DNA from: an uncultured Muribaculaceae bacterium
Lineage (GTDB): Bacteria; Bacteroidota; Bacteroidia; Bacteroidales; Muribaculaceae
Direction of reading: 5' to 3'
NCBI GenBank assembly: GCA_910589095.1
Contig: CAJUSN010000053.1
Coordinates: forward strand, 1-14,230
Length of the DNA: 14,230 bases
Positions 13,763 to 14,230 of this stretch are shown here, piece after piece. A program made the position numbers and the translations under genes. The notes under the pieces are model-generated. The model was not told the DNA's origin, did no database searches, and worked only from the letters and a program-made list of their open reading frames with translations. The stretch's first letter is position 1. Every line of letters starts with the position of its first letter.

Positions 13763-14029
13763 TCATTTCTTGTTTCCGGCATGACCGCGGAAATTGCGGG
13801 TAGGAGCGAATTCGCCCAGCTTGTGTCCCACCATGTTTTCGGTCACGTAAACGGGAATGAACTTGTTGCCATTGTGCACAGCGAAGGTGTGTCCGACGAA
13901 TTCGGGCGCAATCATCGAAGCGCGGCTCCATGTCTTGATGACATTCTTTTTGCCGCTGGCTTCCATTGCTTCAACCTTCTTTTCGAGCTTTACACTGATG
14001 TAGGGTCCTTTTTTTAATGAACGACTCAT
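13763..14029 (-). CDS. rpsS: 30S ribosomal protein S19 (uS19)
   Basis: S19 sits in the small-subunit head, pairs with S13 and makes bridges to the large subunit. It is 88 residues (E. coli 92). Seen are the start MSRSLKKGPYISVKLEKKVE, then IKTWSRASMIAPEFVGHTFA (31-50), VHNGNKFIPVYVTENMVGHK (51-70) and LGEFAPTRNFRGHAGNKK, which together contain the family signature. It follows rplB by 26 nt. Confidence 0.98.
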   Translation of the reverse strand: MSRSLKKGPYISVKLEKKVEAMEASGKKNVIKTWSRASMIAPEFVGHTFAVHNGNKFIPVYVTENMVGHKLGEFAPTRNFRGHAGNKK

Positions 14030-14055
14030 AAGTTTGTTGCTTGATTAATCAGTTA

Positions 14056-14230
14056 TCACTTTTTCCTTCTTTCGATAATGTACTTCCAAGACTGTTTCTT
14101 GGGAGCGCGAGTCTTCAGGCCCTTAGCGTAGAGACCCTTGCGAGAACGGGGATGACCACCGGAAGAGCGGCCTTCACCACCACCCATGGGGTGATCGACA
14201 GGGTTCATGACTACGCCGCGGTTGCGGGGA
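14056..14230 (-). CDS. rplB: 50S ribosomal protein L2 (uL2), C-terminal part, cut by window edge
   Basis: L2 is essential for subunit association and peptidyl transferase activity. Only the last 57 residues are visible, from PRNRGVVMNPVDHPMGGGEG to the end YIIERRKK, with TGA at 14056-14058. The DH pair of NPVDHP corresponds to the D228-H229 pair needed for peptidyl transfer in E. coli; the following residue is M where E. coli has H. The rest of the gene, and presumably the earlier S10 operon genes, lie beyond position 14230. Confidence 0.97.
   Translation of the reverse strand, partial: PRNRGVVMNPVDHPMGGGEGRSSGGHPRSRKGLYAKGLKTRAPKKQSWKYIIERRKK

Overview
The window is a Bacteroidales chromosome segment, plausibly Muribaculaceae-like, although the family-level placement is inference only. 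It holds most of the S10-spc-alpha ribosomal protein supercluster. Every gene I can support lies on the minus strand, so transcription runs from high to low coordinates. The phylum assignment rests on four things. The translation initiation regions are A/T-rich and almost all lack a Shine-Dalgarno sequence. Two promoters match the Bacteroidetes TTTG / TAnnTTTG consensus. The order secY-map-infA-rpmJ has no adk. The L36, S14 and S4 proteins are of the zinc-free type.

Layout in transcription order: rplB (3' end only, cut by the right edge), rpsS, rplV, rpsC, rplP, rpmC, rpsQ, rplN, rplX, rplE, rpsN, rpsH, rplF, rplR, rpsE, rpmD, rplO, secY, map, infA, rpmJ, rpsM, rpsK, rpsD, rpoA, rplQ. Then come a 12-bp imperfect hairpin and a rho-independent terminator. 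Beyond the terminator are a separately promoted gene for an exported Sel1-repeat protein with a WG-repeat-like C-terminal half (623-1429) and the 5' part of eno (1-459), which has its own promoter. rpmD and rpmJ are too short for usual ORF cut-offs and were found by reading the gaps.

The cluster supplies ribosomal proteins for both subunits, the SecY channel, methionine aminopeptidase, initiation factor IF-1 and the RNA polymerase alpha subunit. This couples synthesis of the translation, transcription and secretion machineries in one apparently co-transcribed unit. Gene spacing is mostly under 60 bp. The two exceptions are 228 bp between rpsK and rpsD and 155 bp between rpsN and rpsH, and both hold structure that could be regulatory.

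I see no mobile element, CRISPR array, tRNA or rRNA, and no clearly novel system. The points worth a second look are the two long intercistronic gaps, an isolated perfect AGGAGG before rplF in an operon otherwise almost free of such sites, the double hairpin after rplQ, the repeat-built tail of L17, and the uncharacterised exported Sel1/WG-like protein.
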